From BS750m-G69 sp964441235 (lineage in GTDB: Bacteria; Fidelibacterota; UBA2242), in assembly GCA_964441235.1 (NCBI GenBank), contig CAYTUQ010000007.1, positions 59,892 through 123,891 of the forward strand: a stretch of DNA of 64,000 bases, written 5' to 3'. The notes beneath the pieces are model-generated. The model worked only from the letters and a program-made list of their open reading frames with translations. It had not been told where the DNA came from and made no database searches. Every line of letters begins with the position of its first letter. Position 1 is the stretch's first letter. The position numbers were made by a program, and so were the translations under genes. Positions 1 to 9,310 of the stretch are shown one piece after another.

Positions 1-188
1 AAAATTTCCTTAAAGCGATTGAAATCATTGAAGCCAGCGCCGATATCGCGTGCAAAATTAACCCATGCGAAGTTCGCACCGCTAAGAAAAATCTCTTGAT
101 TATTGAAGTTAATACATGACTGTGCAAACGTGTTGAAAACACCTAAAAGTAAGAGCAGTAGCGTTACAGAAAAACTCTGCTTCTTCAT
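1..188 (-). CDS. N-terminus of a secreted protein, possibly a glycoside hydrolase (partial)
   Basis: The minus strand from an ATG at 186-188 reads into the window edge without a stop. About 62 residues are visible. Residues 1-22 are a typical signal peptide (MKKQSFSVTLLLLLLGVFNT, then FAQ before the likely cleavage site). The mature part contains FLSGANFAWVNFARDIGAG, which resembles the N-terminal strand of GH5-like cellulase or mannanase proteins ('GxNxxWxNFxxDxG'). That family link is a guess from a short motif. The C-terminal catalytic part lies outside the window. Confidence 0.6.
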   Translation of the reverse strand, partial: MKKQSFSVTLLLLLLGVFNTFAQSCINFNNQEIFLSGANFAWVNFARDIGAGFNDFNRFKEI

Positions 189-306
189 GATTATCTCATT
201 TTGGTTAAAAGTTTTTATATCGATCCCTCACCCGTTAATTCGGGACCAATATAGTTTGTAAACCGGTCGCAAGAAAGTAAAATACTATACTGATTGTTAC
301 CTACTA

Positions 307-1140
307 CTATTCAACCGTCTTATCTAACGGCATACCTAAACTTTCATACAAATTTTTTCTACCAGCCTTATCTTTTGTCAAAATTTCCCGTGCATATTTT
401 GCTACTTGTTCAGCAACACCTCGGGGAACTACGATTACACCATCGCCGTCTGCTACGACAATATCTCCGGGACAAACAAGCACGCCGCCAATAACCACAG
501 GACGATTGACAGATTCTAATTCATTCCTACCCGGGCGTATGCCGCGCCCCTTTTTCCGTAAATATAACGGGACCTTTTCTTTGGCGATTTCATCTGTGTC
601 TCTTGCGTTTGCATCTGTGACAACACCAACAGCACCACTCTTATGCCAGGCTAAAATATTGTACGAACCAATAGAGCCAATATCCTTGTCCTCAACATCA
701 TCGAGAACGACGACCGTGCCGGGTTTAATTACTTTTGTGAAAGCTTCATTCGAATATGTATTGTAAAAATGACCTTCCCACTTTTGAAAATCTTCTTCTG
801 GTTCTGGTCTATCTGGTCGTTGAGTTGGTACATATCGGGCAGTTATGGCAATACCTCTAAATTGATGGGATAAATTATCTAAATCAATCCAATCCGGATG
901 AATAGCAGGATCTACTAAACCTGTGCCAGGTAGTCCAACCATGTCCATACCATCAGAGACGTCGGCAACACGTAAACCCTCAAAGAGTTTCAAAATTTTG
1001 GCATTCTCTTCATCCGAATATATTTTTGTTTCGATGAAGTTCATGCCCTTTTCGAGTTCTGTTTTGTCCATTTCCTGTGACAAAACATGTGATGTCAAAC
1101 ATACAAAAATACAAAGAAAAAGTTTGATCAGTTTTTGCAT
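307..1140 (-). CDS. Secreted RraA-like / HMG-aldolase-family protein
   Basis: About 277 residues. The start is taken at the third in-frame ATG (1140) because AGGAG lies about 8 bases upstream, within the codons of the longer reading. The N-terminus is a signal peptide (MQKLIKLFLCIFVCLTSHVLSQ), so the protein should be exported. The rest matches the RraA/dimethylmenaquinone-methyltransferase-like fold: VADVSDGMD near the start, GAVGVVTDANARD (the G...RD substrate and metal region), and VCPGDIVVADGDGVIVVP. Family members include 4-hydroxy-4-methyl-2-oxoglutarate aldolases and RNase E regulators. An exported copy is more likely an aldolase or lyase than an RNase regulator. The substrate is not known. 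Confidence 0.85.
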   Translation of the reverse strand: MQKLIKLFLCIFVCLTSHVLSQEMDKTELEKGMNFIETKIYSDEENAKILKLFEGLRVADVSDGMDMVGLPGTGLVDPAIHPDWIDLDNLSHQFRGIAITARYVPTQRPDRPEPEEDFQKWEGHFYNTYSNEAFTKVIKPGTVVVLDDVEDKDIGSIGSYNILAWHKSGAVGVVTDANARDTDEIAKEKVPLYLRKKGRGIRPGRNELESVNRPVVIGGVLVCPGDIVVADGDGVIVVPRGVAEQVAKYAREILTKDKAGRKNLYESLGMPLDKTVE

Positions 1141-1291
1141 ACTCATTTCTCCTTTCATAGTTATTTAATTATGAGTCCACTACAAAACAGTTTTCAACTT
1201 AAAAAAGGTCTATAGCCAATATGGATATATCAAAGATATAAATATAAAATTCCACATAATAAGCTGAAGTGAGAAATGTTAATAAGGAATA

Positions 1292-1648
1292 TTACCTTTC
1301 CATCTCTTTATTTATCATTTTCCATACAGCGTTAAGGTCGCCAGGTTTACTAAAAAATGGGATATTGGCTTTTTTAAGCTGCTTTTTGATAGAAGTCTCA
1401 TAATAAAAGCCTGTCATAAGAATTATTTTCTGTTCAGGCTTTTTTGACTTTATTTCCTCAACAAGTTCAAATCCATTCATAACCGGCATGTCGATGTCGG
1501 ATGACACAATATCCGGTTGAATCTTTTCAAAATAATCCAGCGCTTCTTTTCCATTTATAGCTGTAAAGACCTCCAATCCCTTATCCTCGAAAAACGACAT
1601 ATAGAATTCTCTGATATATGCCTTATCATCAACGATTAAAATTTTCAT
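1292..1648 (-). CDS. Single-domain response regulator (CheY-like receiver)
   Basis: About 118 residues starting at MKILIVDD (AGGA upstream, inside GAAAGGAAGCAG). It is a complete receiver domain: acidic pair in IVDD, phospho-acceptor aspartate in VSSDIDMPVMNG, conserved threonine in ILMTGF, and lysine in FFSKPG. There is no output domain. The frame stays open upstream into the C-terminus of the decayed histidine kinase (…VGKGTTFTVQLPLKVERKQ), so the receiver may once have been the C-terminal domain of a hybrid kinase. Because the kinase is broken, this regulator is now an orphan. Confidence 0.88.
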   Translation of the reverse strand: MKILIVDDKAYIREFYMSFFEDKGLEVFTAINGKEALDYFEKIQPDIVSSDIDMPVMNGFELVEEIKSKKPEQKIILMTGFYYETSIKKQLKKANIPFFSKPGDLNAVWKMINKEMER

Positions 1649-1675
1649 CTGCTTCCTTTCAACTTTTAAAGGCAA

Positions 1676-3399
1676 CTGAACCGTAAAAGTAGTCCCCTTG
1701 CCAACTTCCGATTCGCTAGCACTCTGCCCTTGTGCTGTTTTTCTACAATATCTTTCACTACTACCAGTCCAAGTCCGGTTCCTAATCCATCTGGTTTTGT
1801 TGTATAGTAAATTTTGAATATCTTATCAAGTTTTTCCTTTTCAATTCCGGAGCCTGTATTCTGAATAGAAATCTCTGCAAATTTTCCATCCTTTGAAACG
1901 GAGGATCGAAGTATAAGGATTTTTTCTTAACTGTCAGCCATAGCGTGTGAAGCATTAACAATAAGATTACGAAATACCTGAATCAAGCGCTCCCTGTCTC
2001 CTGTCACTTACAGAAGGTCGGGCTGTAAATTTTTATTCACTTCATAATGTTTAATCACTCCGGTTGTTTTAAGGTCTTCAACGCATTCTTCCATAATCTC
2101 ATTCATATTAACATTTTCCATATTGGGCGGGGTTGGTTTGGAAAGATTCATAAAAGTAGAAGTGATGTTTTTAATTCTATGTGCCTCTTTAAAAATGATA
2201 CTGAATGATTTTTTTACTTTCTCACTGGTATCCATATTCATACCCAACTGAGCCCAGCCACTAACGCCTGTAAGCGGGTTATTGATCTCATGGGCTATCT
2301 TGGCGCCCATCTGCCCCAAAGATGCCAGTTTCTCAGATTGAATTAATTTGTCCCTAAGCTGTTTCTCTTCTTCATATGCCCGCTGTAATTTTTCATGAGC
2401 CTCAACTAATCCTTGATGTATCTTTTGGGCTTCTTCTTCTGCTCGCTTGCGCTCGGTGATGTCACGAGCAACTCCGAGCCTACCGATGAGCTGCCCATTA
2501 ACATCAAATAGCGAAGTCACATTTAATTCTATTGGTATTTTTTCCCCATCCTTATTTAAAAACTCTATCTCGTAAAGTGGAATTTTTCACCAGCAAGTCC
2601 TGGTTTGAAAATGTCAACCGTGGATTTTATATATTCAGGAGCAATAACTTCAGTGAACGAATGTCCCAGAAAATCCCTGACAAGGTAATTAGTAACCTTT
2701 TCAAATACAGGATTAAGGTATGTAAACTTATCTTCCCTGTCTAAACTAAAGACGAAATCATTTATAGTATTGGTTAGTGTACGGTATTTTTCTTCTGATT
2801 TTTTTATTCTATCCTCTGATAGCATGTGCTCTTCTTCCAATTCCAATCTATATAAAGCAAAAGCAATGTCTTCTGCAACCTCTTTGAATAATGTCTGCTC
2901 CTGTTCATCTGAAATGAATTCATTAGACACACTTGCTGATAATAATCCATAAGCTTTATTACTGTATTTTAATCTGGCTGTAATTTCACCCTTTCCTTCA
3001 CATAAATGTGAAAGTGGGCAATCTTCACATTCTTTTAAAGGGTCATTTATTACTATTAATTCAGCTTGACTCAGAGTTTTTTGTCCACAGATAGTTAAAT
3101 ATCCCATTTCAAGTTTTTTAAGCAATGGTTTGAAATTCTCTCCCAATCCGGCTTCAGCAGCGAATGCAAATTTTCTTTCTTCATCAAATAAAACAATCCA
3201 GGAGTTGTAATATCCTTGATTTTGAACAAGAAGCTCACAAGTCTTTTTAATCAATGTTTTCCTGTCTTTTTCCTTTGTTATCAGTTGATTTACACTCCTG
3301 ACAGAGCGTAGAACAAGGTTGAGATGTTTTAATTTGTTTTCTGCTTCCTTGCGCTTAGCAATTTCCCTTTCCAGATCCAGCATCTTCTTCTCAAGCTTA
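1676..3399 (-). pseudogene. Decayed GAF/PAS sensor histidine kinase (main part)
   Basis: The minus strand encodes successive pieces of one kinase. A coiled N-terminal segment (LEREIAKRKEAENKLKHLN) is followed by a GAF-like domain (about 3250-2830) and a PAS domain (2800-2450). A HisKA domain with the H-box in GQMGAKIAHEINNPLTG follows (2340-2260), then an HATPase region with GTGLGLVVVKDIVE (about 1780). There is a frameshift near 2575, in-frame TAA stops near 2006 and 1930, and another frameshift near 1730. The 5' end is cut off by the insertion sequence at 3400. The gene cannot make a working kinase unless several of these lesions are sequencing errors. Confidence 0.85.
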
Positions 3400-5542
3400 T
3401 TAACCTAGCTTCGACAGTTGAAATTTCATAAGTCAATAAATAACAGATTGTTACAAATTACAGGCATTATTTTTTCGATACTACATTTTTTTTATTTCAG
3501 TTATAACTCTTTTTAGCGGTTTCATTCTAATCTTGAGCTTTCGATATATCTCACGCTGTTTAATGCCTGGTGGAGTACTTGTTCTAATATGTATAGTCTC
3601 TTTATTTTCAGTGTTAAAGCTAGTTGTTATCCGAACATGAGAGGATAAAATATTCCTAAGCGTTTCCCATCTATAATTAATACCACCCATTCTTAATTTT
3701 TTCAATATTCCGGAAAGTATATGATAGGCAATAACTGTAATAGATATATGGGCGATTGTTGGATCATCTCCCTTGTGATAGTTAGGCCTCATTCCCAATT
3801 CCGATTTCATACTGCAAAAACAATCTTCAATTCTAGTCAGAGAACGATGTATCTGAGATATCCTCTCATCCAAAAGGTCTAACCTGCTCGTTCTTATTAC
3901 ATACTCTCCAGCGGTACATTCCTTCGCTTCCCCTTTCGAATTCTTGCTGAATTCAATGTCTGTTACAACTCCATCCTTCTCTTTTACTTCAATATCGTAC
4001 AGAGTACCAACGCCACATTTCTCCTTTAATCTACCTATCCGCTCAACGATTTTAGAGTATTTCTTTTGAGTTCCTTTCTTTTTTAAACCATCCTTTAGAT
4101 TCTTCAACCCATCTTCAAACTTCTTCAGTTTACGCTCCAGAATCGCTCTCTCTTTAGCTTCCTTCATTTCACTGTGGCAAAGAAGAAAGACTTCATCTTC
4201 TGTTCTAACCATCTTTATCTTTGATTTTGTTTTGTCATCCTCCGTCAATCGAAGATTCTTTTGGAAAGACTTTGCTCGGGATAAATTAATCTTTCTCTCC
4301 TCAGCGTTATCCCAGAAATTATCACCGTATAAACGTTTCCGAGATACTGCCACATAGTTGTAGTTTTTAGATTTGATTATTTTAAGATTATCATCTGTGG
4401 CTATTCCGGCATCTATCACTATGGTCTTTCTCGAATTAAAGAGATTTGTACCGGTATATTCTGAAAGCTCATCCAGCATTCTTTTCAGAGTCTTCGGTTC
4501 TGATATATTACCATCCAATAACCAACTATGTTTGGGGAATCCTTCTTCATCTACGGTGAGCGCTAAAGTAATCAAAGGACGGTCATTCCGCCGCTCCTTT
4601 GACTTACCTCCCGGCAGCTGCCGGGCTATCCGACTACCACGTTTACTCCCTTCAAGATAGGTATTTGTTAAATCATAGAGTATGACCGATTCCTCTAATG
4701 AAAACATCTTCCTCGCTGTTTTCGATAACTGTTTTTCTATTGCCTCATGATGTTGCCATAACTTGATAGCCGTTCGATGCAGAGCATTATCATATACCTT
4801 CACATCTGTTTTCAATAATTCTTTAATAGCGCTGTTTGCATTTATCCATCTAACAGTTTCCCTTTCACTAGCGGGGTGAACCATTCTGCCGACAATAAGC
4901 ATCCTGGCATAAGCAATTCGTTTATCGTTGAATTGGAGACTTTTTAGAATATGATCAAGTCCATATTCATCCATCTGTTTGATAGCCACGTGTTCAGCAC
5001 CCTGAGTCCTTGCATTTGAAGTAGAAACAGAGTGTATATCAACGCTTTCATATTGCGCCTGGCTTTCCTTTTCATGCTCCTCCTGGATATCCCCTATCTT
5101 TTCCGAGGCTGGCTGCAACCGCTTTTCCAGGATTAGGGATGCGTAATGTTCAGCCAGCTTTTCTATTTCCTGGTCAATCTGAAAAAATCTATTTTGATTA
5201 CATAGTTTCTCTTTGATGACATTGGCTAACACTTTCCATTTATCCTTTTCTAAATCCAGGATACCAAGATTAAGGATCACATTTTGTCTGGGACCTGCAG
5301 GTGTGCGAACCGATTCCAGTAGCTGATATTGAACGTAACGTTTGTTATTTTTGATTTTTGTCTTTTCTCGAATATACATATCACAATATAAAGCCCGGTT
5401 GGATTAATGTCAAGCAAAAAGTATATGTTCAGTCCCTACATTTGGATTTCAAACTAATCAATCTAATAAAATCAATAGGTTATGACATACGAATATTAAA
5501 TTCCTACGTATTTTATCTGTAATATTGTCGAAGCTGGGTTAA
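3400..5542 (-). mobile_element. Insertion sequence, IS1634-type
   Basis: The element encloses one transposase gene and is bounded by inverted repeats. The left end (3400-3417) reads TTAACCTAGCTTCGACAG, and the reverse complement of the right end (5526-5542) reads TTAACCCAGCTTCGACA. It sits inside the histidine-kinase gene: the coding start of that gene lies just right of 5542 and its continuation just left of 3400. I could not define a clear target-site duplication; a short ATA/TAT overlap is possible. Confidence 0.85.
3481..5379 (-). CDS. IS1634-family transposase (DDE)
   Basis: 632 residues, an uninterrupted frame. The N-terminus (YVQYQLLESVRTPAGPRQ, then VILNLGIL) is typical of IS1634 transposases. 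Catalytic acidic residues of the RNase H-like fold are visible: D in VILYDLTNTYLEG, D in TIVIDAGIATDDNL, and E in SLTRIEDCFCSMKSEL (the Y/R...E...K region of IS4-like enzymes). There is a lysine-rich inserted segment around residues 390-460. Length and motifs are intact, so the element may still be able to move. The gene fills almost the whole insertion sequence. Confidence 0.93.
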   Translation of the reverse strand: MYIREKTKIKNNKRYVQYQLLESVRTPAGPRQNVILNLGILDLEKDKWKVLANVIKEKLCNQNRFFQIDQEIEKLAEHYASLILEKRLQPASEKIGDIQEEHEKESQAQYESVDIHSVSTSNARTQGAEHVAIKQMDEYGLDHILKSLQFNDKRIAYARMLIVGRMVHPASERETVRWINANSAIKELLKTDVKVYDNALHRTAIKLWQHHEAIEKQLSKTARKMFSLEESVILYDLTNTYLEGSKRGSRIARQLPGGKSKERRNDRPLITLALTVDEEGFPKHSWLLDGNISEPKTLKRMLDELSEYTGTNLFNSRKTIVIDAGIATDDNLKIIKSKNYNYVAVSRKRLYGDNFWDNAEERKINLSRAKSFQKNLRLTEDDKTKSKIKMVRTEDEVFLLCHSEMKEAKERAILERKLKKFEDGLKNLKDGLKKKGTQKKYSKIVERIGRLKEKCGVGTLYDIEVKEKDGVVTDIEFSKNSKGEAKECTAGEYVIRTSRLDLLDERISQIHRSLTRIEDCFCSMKSELGMRPNYHKGDDPTIAHISITVIAYHILSGILKKLRMGGINYRWETLRNILSSHVRITTSFNTENKETIHIRTSTPPGIKQREIYRKLKIRMKPLKRVITEIKKM

Positions 5543-5572
5543 ATATTTGTAAATGAATTTGGCCCTTTTCAT
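5543..5572 (-). pseudogene. Severed start of the histidine-kinase gene
   Basis: Just outside the right end of the insertion sequence the minus strand has a very strong ribosome binding site (AGGAGGAGA, 5582-5590) and an ATG at 5572 reading MKRAKFIYKY before running into the element. Removing the element joins this to KLEKKMLDLEREIAKRKEAENK in the kinase frame (within one or two bases). This is therefore most likely the original start of the gene at 1676-3399. Confidence 0.7.
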
Positions 5573-5734
5573 TTATTATATCTCCTCCTTTTACAAATAG
5601 TATCTTTAATGCAATTTTAGCATATTTCACATTAATAATCAATAGTTGGTTGAAATTTATTTGATAGAGTAATAATCAAATCAAAACTCATTATTTTCTA
5701 ATTCTATTATTAACCCTACTACATAGCTTAAAAA

Positions 5735-5806
5735 TTTAGGGGGTGTGATAATATAACCTTTAGTAAGTTGACTAAGTGAAAACTTCATTCTATCACACCC
5801 CCTAAA
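5735..5806. repeat. Palindromic intergenic element E1 (GGGGGTGTGATA family)
   Basis: 72 bp. Perfect terminal inverted repeats TTTAGGGGGTGTGATA (5735-5750) and TATCACACCCCCTAAA (5791-5806) flank a 40-bp AT-rich core unlike the other copies. It belongs to the family also seen at 17706, 20045, 24929, 47466 and 49752. Confidence 0.8.
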
Positions 5807-6263
5807 TGTACCAAATTTAGTATTTGCAATTGCAAGTTGGTACTATATCAGGCATTTGCCTGATTTCCTATCTCAAAGAGATGTCTGCGACAAATGACGT
5901 TGTAGGGTTAACTTCTTATTGAATTTTATCTCTCAGTAATCATAGATTTCTGTAGTTATTTACTTTTCCAATACTTTGTTCTATTGGGGAAGGGAGGCAT
6001 CCTCTAAGCATACTTCGATAACATACCGATAAATCGGAATTACTCAGTATGACAAGAATAAATGTTAGTTTTTTCTCATAAGAAATCCTTCGTATCCGAA
6101 AGGATCCCTTCCCCAACGTGATCCCTTCGGGACGGGAGAAGGCCTATCTCAAAGAGATCCCTATGGGACGTGACCTCTGGGATAAGTGGACTCATATATT
6201 ATTCCAATTTTCATATAGGTTAAAAGATTTTTCATGTAAATATTGGATGGAGAGAAAAAATGT
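5807..6263. other. Gene-free stretch with nested short hairpins
   Basis: No credible gene; the open frame at 6118-6381 is made of hairpin sequence and has no supporting features. It contains a long-range inverted repeat, TTGGGGAAGGG (about 5986) against CCCTTCCCCAA (about 6107-6117). It also holds many 4-6 bp stems with TTCG, TTTG or TAT-type loops (for example ATCCCTTCGGGACG, TCTCAAAGAGA, ATCCCTATGGGA). These resemble the hairpin clusters near 26010, 33740 and 61200. Confidence 0.5.
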
Positions 6264-6303
6264 GACTTTATGTCTTAATAGTAAAATGGCACGCCATTTG
6301 TCA
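6264..6303 (+). promoter_or_regulatory. Box shared with the dnaK upstream region (TGGCAC-N5-TTGTCA)
   Basis: The 40 bp from GAC at 6264 align without gaps to 57448-57487 upstream of dnaK. Both end in ATGGCAC-N5-TTGTCA. The TGGCAC part is 166 bases before the groES start and 161 before the dnaK start. It resembles a sigma-54 -24/-12 element but has TTGT where TTGC is expected. A shared regulator site or a common ancestral promoter are alternatives. Confidence 0.45.
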
Positions 6304-6377
6304 TTATCCCAAAGGGATCTCTACGAGACAAATCTGCCTTTTGGTATTAGAATTTATAATAAAGTTCTTAAAAAAGG

Positions 6378-6406
6378 TTGACAAAGGATAAAAAAAAGGA
6401 TTAACT
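6378..6406 (+). promoter_or_regulatory. Promoter of groES-groEL
   Basis: TTGACA (6378-6383), a 17-bp spacer, then TAACTT (6401-6406). This is a good sigma-70-type -35 with a moderate -10. It is directly followed by the CIRCE-like operator, so a bound repressor would cover the transcription start. Confidence 0.65.
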
Positions 6407-6433
6407 TTAGCAGATTTATGATTAAAGTGCTAA
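6406..6433 (+). promoter_or_regulatory. CIRCE-like operator (HrcA site), degenerate
   Basis: TTAGCAGAT, a 9-10 base spacer, then AAGTGCTAA. The CIRCE consensus is TTAGCACTC-N9-GAGTGCTAA. The outer six or seven bases of each arm are kept and the inner bases have drifted. Its position between the -10 and the groES ribosome site fits HrcA repression of groESL. Confidence 0.65.
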
Positions 6434-6452
6434 AAAGAAAGGAGAATTAAAT

Positions 6453-6737
6453 ATGGCAATTAAACCTTTAGCAGACCGTGTTGTAGTAAAACCATCAAAT
6501 CCCGAGGAAAAATCCTCAGGTGGAATTATTTTACCCGATACAGCGAAGGAAAAACCTCAGGAAGGCAAAGTTATTGCAGTTGGACCAGGGAAGGTTTCTG
6601 AGAATGGAATAAAAATTCCCATGGAAGTAAAAGTTGGTAATAAAGTTCTTTATGGGAAATATTCCGGTACGGAAGTGCAAATTGATGGTAAGGACCATCT
6701 AATAATGAGAGAAAGCGATATTTTGGCTATTTTATAA
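6453..6737 (+). CDS. groES: Co-chaperonin GroES
   Basis: 94 residues, the normal length. It begins MAIKPLADRVVVKP and holds the mobile loop (EEKSSGGIILPDTAKEKPQEG) and the conserved end HLIMRESDILAIL. It caps the GroEL folding chamber in the cytoplasm. A strong AAAGGAGAA ribosome site precedes the ATG. It lies 23 bp upstream of groEL in the standard operon. Confidence 0.99.
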   Translation: MAIKPLADRVVVKPSNPEEKSSGGIILPDTAKEKPQEGKVIAVGPGKVSENGIKIPMEVKVGNKVLYGKYSGTEVQIDGKDHLIMRESDILAIL

Positions 6738-6760
6738 GTCAATATTGAAAGGAGAGTAAA

Positions 6761-8389
6761 ATGTCAAAAGAAATTAAATATAATGTAGAAGCAAGGACAG
6801 CATTGAAAAATGGTGTTGATAAACTTGCTGATGCTGTTAAAGTAACTTTAGGTCCTAGAGGACGTAATGTTGTAATTGAAAAAAAATTCGGTTCACCCAC
6901 TATTACAAAAGATGGTGTAACAGTTGCTAAGGAGATTGAACTTGAGGATAAACTTGAAAACATCGGTGCTCAATTGATCAAAGAAGTTGCTTCCAAGACT
7001 TCTGATGTAGCCGGTGATGGCACAACTACTGCTACGGTTCTCGCTCAGTCAATTATTGAGGAGGGCATTAAGAATGTAACAGCAGGTGCTGATCCAATGG
7101 AAATCAAGAGAGGTATTGACATTGCTACGGAGGCAGTTGTTGCCGGTTTAAAAGAACAAAGTAAAGAAGTTACCGGTAGTAAAGAACAGATTGCGCAAGT
7201 TGGTTCAATTTCAGCAAATAATGATCCTGCAATTGGTAAATTGATTTCTGATGCGATGGAAAAAGTCGGTAAAAACGGTGTTATTACAGTTGAAGAGGCA
7301 AAATCAACAGAAACCACTCTTGAAGTTGTAGAAGGGATGCAGTTTGATAGAGGGTATATATCACCATATTTTGTTACAAACGCAGACTCAATGGAAGCTA
7401 TTTTAGAAGATCCCTATATTCTTATTCACGACAAAAAAATTAGCAATATGAAAGATCTTCTACCTATTTTAGAAAAAGTTTCCCAGATGGGTAAACCTCT
7501 CATGATAATTGCTGAAGATGTCGAGGGTGAAGCTCTTGCTACTTTAGTAGTTAATAAACTTAGAGGAACTTTAAGAGTTGCTGCAGTAAAGGCGCCGGGT
7601 TTTGGTGATCGGCGTAAGGCAATGCTTGAGGATATTGGAGTTCTTACCGGTGGAACAGTTATTTCTGAAGAACGTGGTTTTAAATTGGAAAATGCAACTA
7701 CCGCCTATCTTGGAACAGCAAAAAAAATAACAATTGATAAAGATAATACTACAATTGTTGAAGGTGGTGGGAAATCTGACGAAATAAAAGGTCGGATAAA
7801 ACAAATTAAAGCCCAAATTGAAGCAAGTACCTCTGATTATGACAAAGAGAAGCTTCAAGAGCGTTTGGCAAAACTTTCTGGTGGGGTAGCTGTTTTAAAA
7901 GTTGGTGCAGCTACGGAAGTTGAAATGAAGGATAAAAAAGCCCGCGTAGAAGATGCTCTTCATGCAACACGTGCTGCAGTTGAAGAAGGAATTGTTCCTG
8001 GTGGTGGTGTTGCATTTTTAAGAACTATAAAAAAACTTGATGAGCTGAAAGTTTCAGGTGATCAGTTAGTTGGTATCAACATCGTAAGGAGAGCATTAGA
8101 AGAACCAATTAGACAGATTGCAGAGAATGCAGGACATGAGCCTTCCATAGTTGTAATGAAAGTAAAAGACGGTAAAGGAGATTTTGGTTTTGACGCATAT
8201 AAGGAAAAATATGTGAATATGTTTGAGGCTGGGATCATTGATCCTACTAAAGTAACACGTATTGCAATTGAGAATGCTACAAGTATCGCAGGTTTACTAT
8301 TAACCACTGAAGCTTTAGTTGCTGAAATTCCAGAGAAAGAGCCTGTTCCTGCAATGCCTCCAGGTGGTATGGGCGGCGGAATGTATTAA
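6761..8389 (+). CDS. groEL: Chaperonin GroEL
   Basis: 542 residues, full length. Recognisable parts are KFGSPTITKDGVTVAKEIELEDKLEN (shown here as two adjoining blocks: KFGSPTITKDGV and TVAKEIELEDKLEN), the ATP-site motif GDGTTTATVLAQ, and the glycine/methionine-rich tail MPPGGMGGGMY. It forms the ATP-driven folding chamber with GroES. The ribosome site is GAAAGGAGAG. Transcription of the operon should end at the hairpin at 8415-8441. Confidence 0.99.
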   Translation: MSKEIKYNVEARTALKNGVDKLADAVKVTLGPRGRNVVIEKKFGSPTITKDGVTVAKEIELEDKLENIGAQLIKEVASKTSDVAGDGTTTATVLAQSIIEEGIKNVTAGADPMEIKRGIDIATEAVVAGLKEQSKEVTGSKEQIAQVGSISANNDPAIGKLISDAMEKVGKNGVITVEEAKSTETTLEVVEGMQFDRGYISPYFVTNADSMEAILEDPYILIHDKKISNMKDLLPILEKVSQMGKPLMIIAEDVEGEALATLVVNKLRGTLRVAAVKAPGFGDRRKAMLEDIGVLTGGTVISEERGFKLENATTAYLGTAKKITIDKDNTTIVEGGGKSDEIKGRIKQIKAQIEASTSDYDKEKLQERLAKLSGGVAVLKVGAATEVEMKDKKARVEDALHATRAAVEEGIVPGGGVAFLRTIKKLDELKVSGDQLVGINIVRRALEEPIRQIAENAGHEPSIVVMKVKDGKGDFGFDAYKEKYVNMFEAGIIDPTKVTRIAIENATSIAGLLLTTEALVAEIPEKEPVPAMPPGGMGGGMY

Positions 8390-8414
8390 TATTCATTTAG
8401 TACTTAATTTAAAG

Positions 8415-8441
8415 CCCCTGATTTATGTCAGGGGTTTTTTA
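8415..8441 (+). terminator. Intrinsic terminator of groESL
   Basis: CCCCTGA (8415-8421) pairs with TCAGGGG (8428-8434) across a short loop and is followed by a run of six T. It starts 26 bp after the groEL stop codon. Confidence 0.9.
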
Positions 8442-8516
8442 TATCATTTAAATAAAGGTTGCAAATGATTATGGTAAATAAATTTAAATACGGTGAAATT
8501 TTTTGACACGAAATAC

Positions 8517-8545
8517 TTGACACTAATGTAACATAAAGATATATT
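8517..8545 (+). promoter_or_regulatory. Promoter for the 8570 coiled-coil gene
   Basis: TTGACA (8517-8522), exactly 17 bp, then TATATT (8540-8545). The next ATG at 8570 is preceded by TGGAGGAAAA. Confidence 0.7.
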
Positions 8546-8569
8546 GTATATGTTAAAATTGGAGGAAAA

Positions 8570-8968
8570 ATGTCAGATTTATTAGATAATGCTAAGAAAA
8601 GTTTTGGAGAATGGTTCTCAAAAGCAGTTGGTAAAGCGGGTGAATTCACACGTGAAGCTGCTGATAGGACAGAAGAAGTTACAAAACTGGGGAAAGTAAA
8701 ATTAGATATATTCCAAATTAAACGTGAAATTGATAAAGTATTTACTGACTTAGGTAGGTGTGTTTACAATTTATTAGAAGAAAAAACGAAAGATATTGAA
8801 AAGAATGAAAGTGTAAAATCTTATATTGATAAAGTAAAGGCTTTAGAGAAAAATCTGAAGGAGATGGAAGATAAATGTGAGAGAATAAAAAAACCTCATC
8901 CTGATAAACCCAAAGAAGAAAAAGAGAAAAAGGAGAAAGGAAGAGCAGCTTCTAAAAAGAAGTCATAG
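8570..8968 (+). CDS. Small charged coiled-coil protein, function unknown
   Basis: 132 residues, no signal peptide. Residues 1-30 are amphipathic, residues 30-110 are predicted helical and coiled-coil (…VKSYIDKVKALEKNLKEMEDK…), and the tail is lysine/glutamate rich (KPKEEKEKKEKGR). One pair of cysteines is present (GRCVYN and DKCERI). I do not recognise the family. Its own promoter and ribosome site (GGAGG) make it a real gene. It is transcribed separately from groEL. Confidence 0.75.
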   Translation: MSDLLDNAKKSFGEWFSKAVGKAGEFTREAADRTEEVTKLGKVKLDIFQIKREIDKVFTDLGRCVYNLLEEKTKDIEKNESVKSYIDKVKALEKNLKEMEDKCERIKKPHPDKPKEEKEKKEKGRAASKKKS

Positions 8969-9221
8969 GTAACTTTATTAAAATTCCCATGATTATCTCA
9001 GAGTTTAAGTGGTATTGTAAATGGGGACTAAGTACTCAAGAAATAGAAGCAATCATAGGACTTGAGAATATTAACTTAGATACTACAAGGCAGAAGTTAT
9101 TTTAGTATAAGAGGTGAGATAAATCCTTTAACATATTGAGATTTGTTAACTTATAATTAGTTAAATATCAATGAAATAGTAAAAGTGATAAAATATTTAT
9201 TTAGATATATGAATAAAAATA
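8969..9221. other. Intergenic, with one possible 38-codon ORF
   Basis: The only candidate is an ATG at 8989 running to a TAG at 9103-9105 on the plus strand (begins MIISEFKWYCKWGLSTQEIE). It has no ribosome binding site and may be a remnant. Nothing else is supported until the promoter at 9222. Confidence 0.3.
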
Positions 9222-9250
9222 TTGACAAATTGGATTGTAATCATTAAAAT
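9222..9250 (+). promoter_or_regulatory. Promoter for the M23 peptidase gene
   Basis: TTGACA (9222-9227), 17 bp, TAAAAT (9245-9250). A near-consensus sigma-70-type promoter about 60 bp before the start codon at 9311. Confidence 0.75.
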
Positions 9251-9310
9251 GCTTACAGGGATTATGTTGTAGGGGGAGATTATAAGTTTAACTAACAAAG
9301 AATTTTTGGT

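Noticed and set aside
294..494. Plus-strand open frames opposite the RraA-like gene
   Set aside because: They are antisense shadows of a gene with clear motifs and a signal peptide.
2008..2520. Separate small histidine kinase
   Set aside because: It has neither the start of its PAS domain nor an ATPase domain; both lie in adjoining frames, so it is part of the decayed kinase.
6118..6381. Open frame of 87 codons upstream of groES
   Set aside because: It is built from the hairpin cluster and the shared upstream box, has no ribosome site or recognisable domain, and overlaps the groES promoter.
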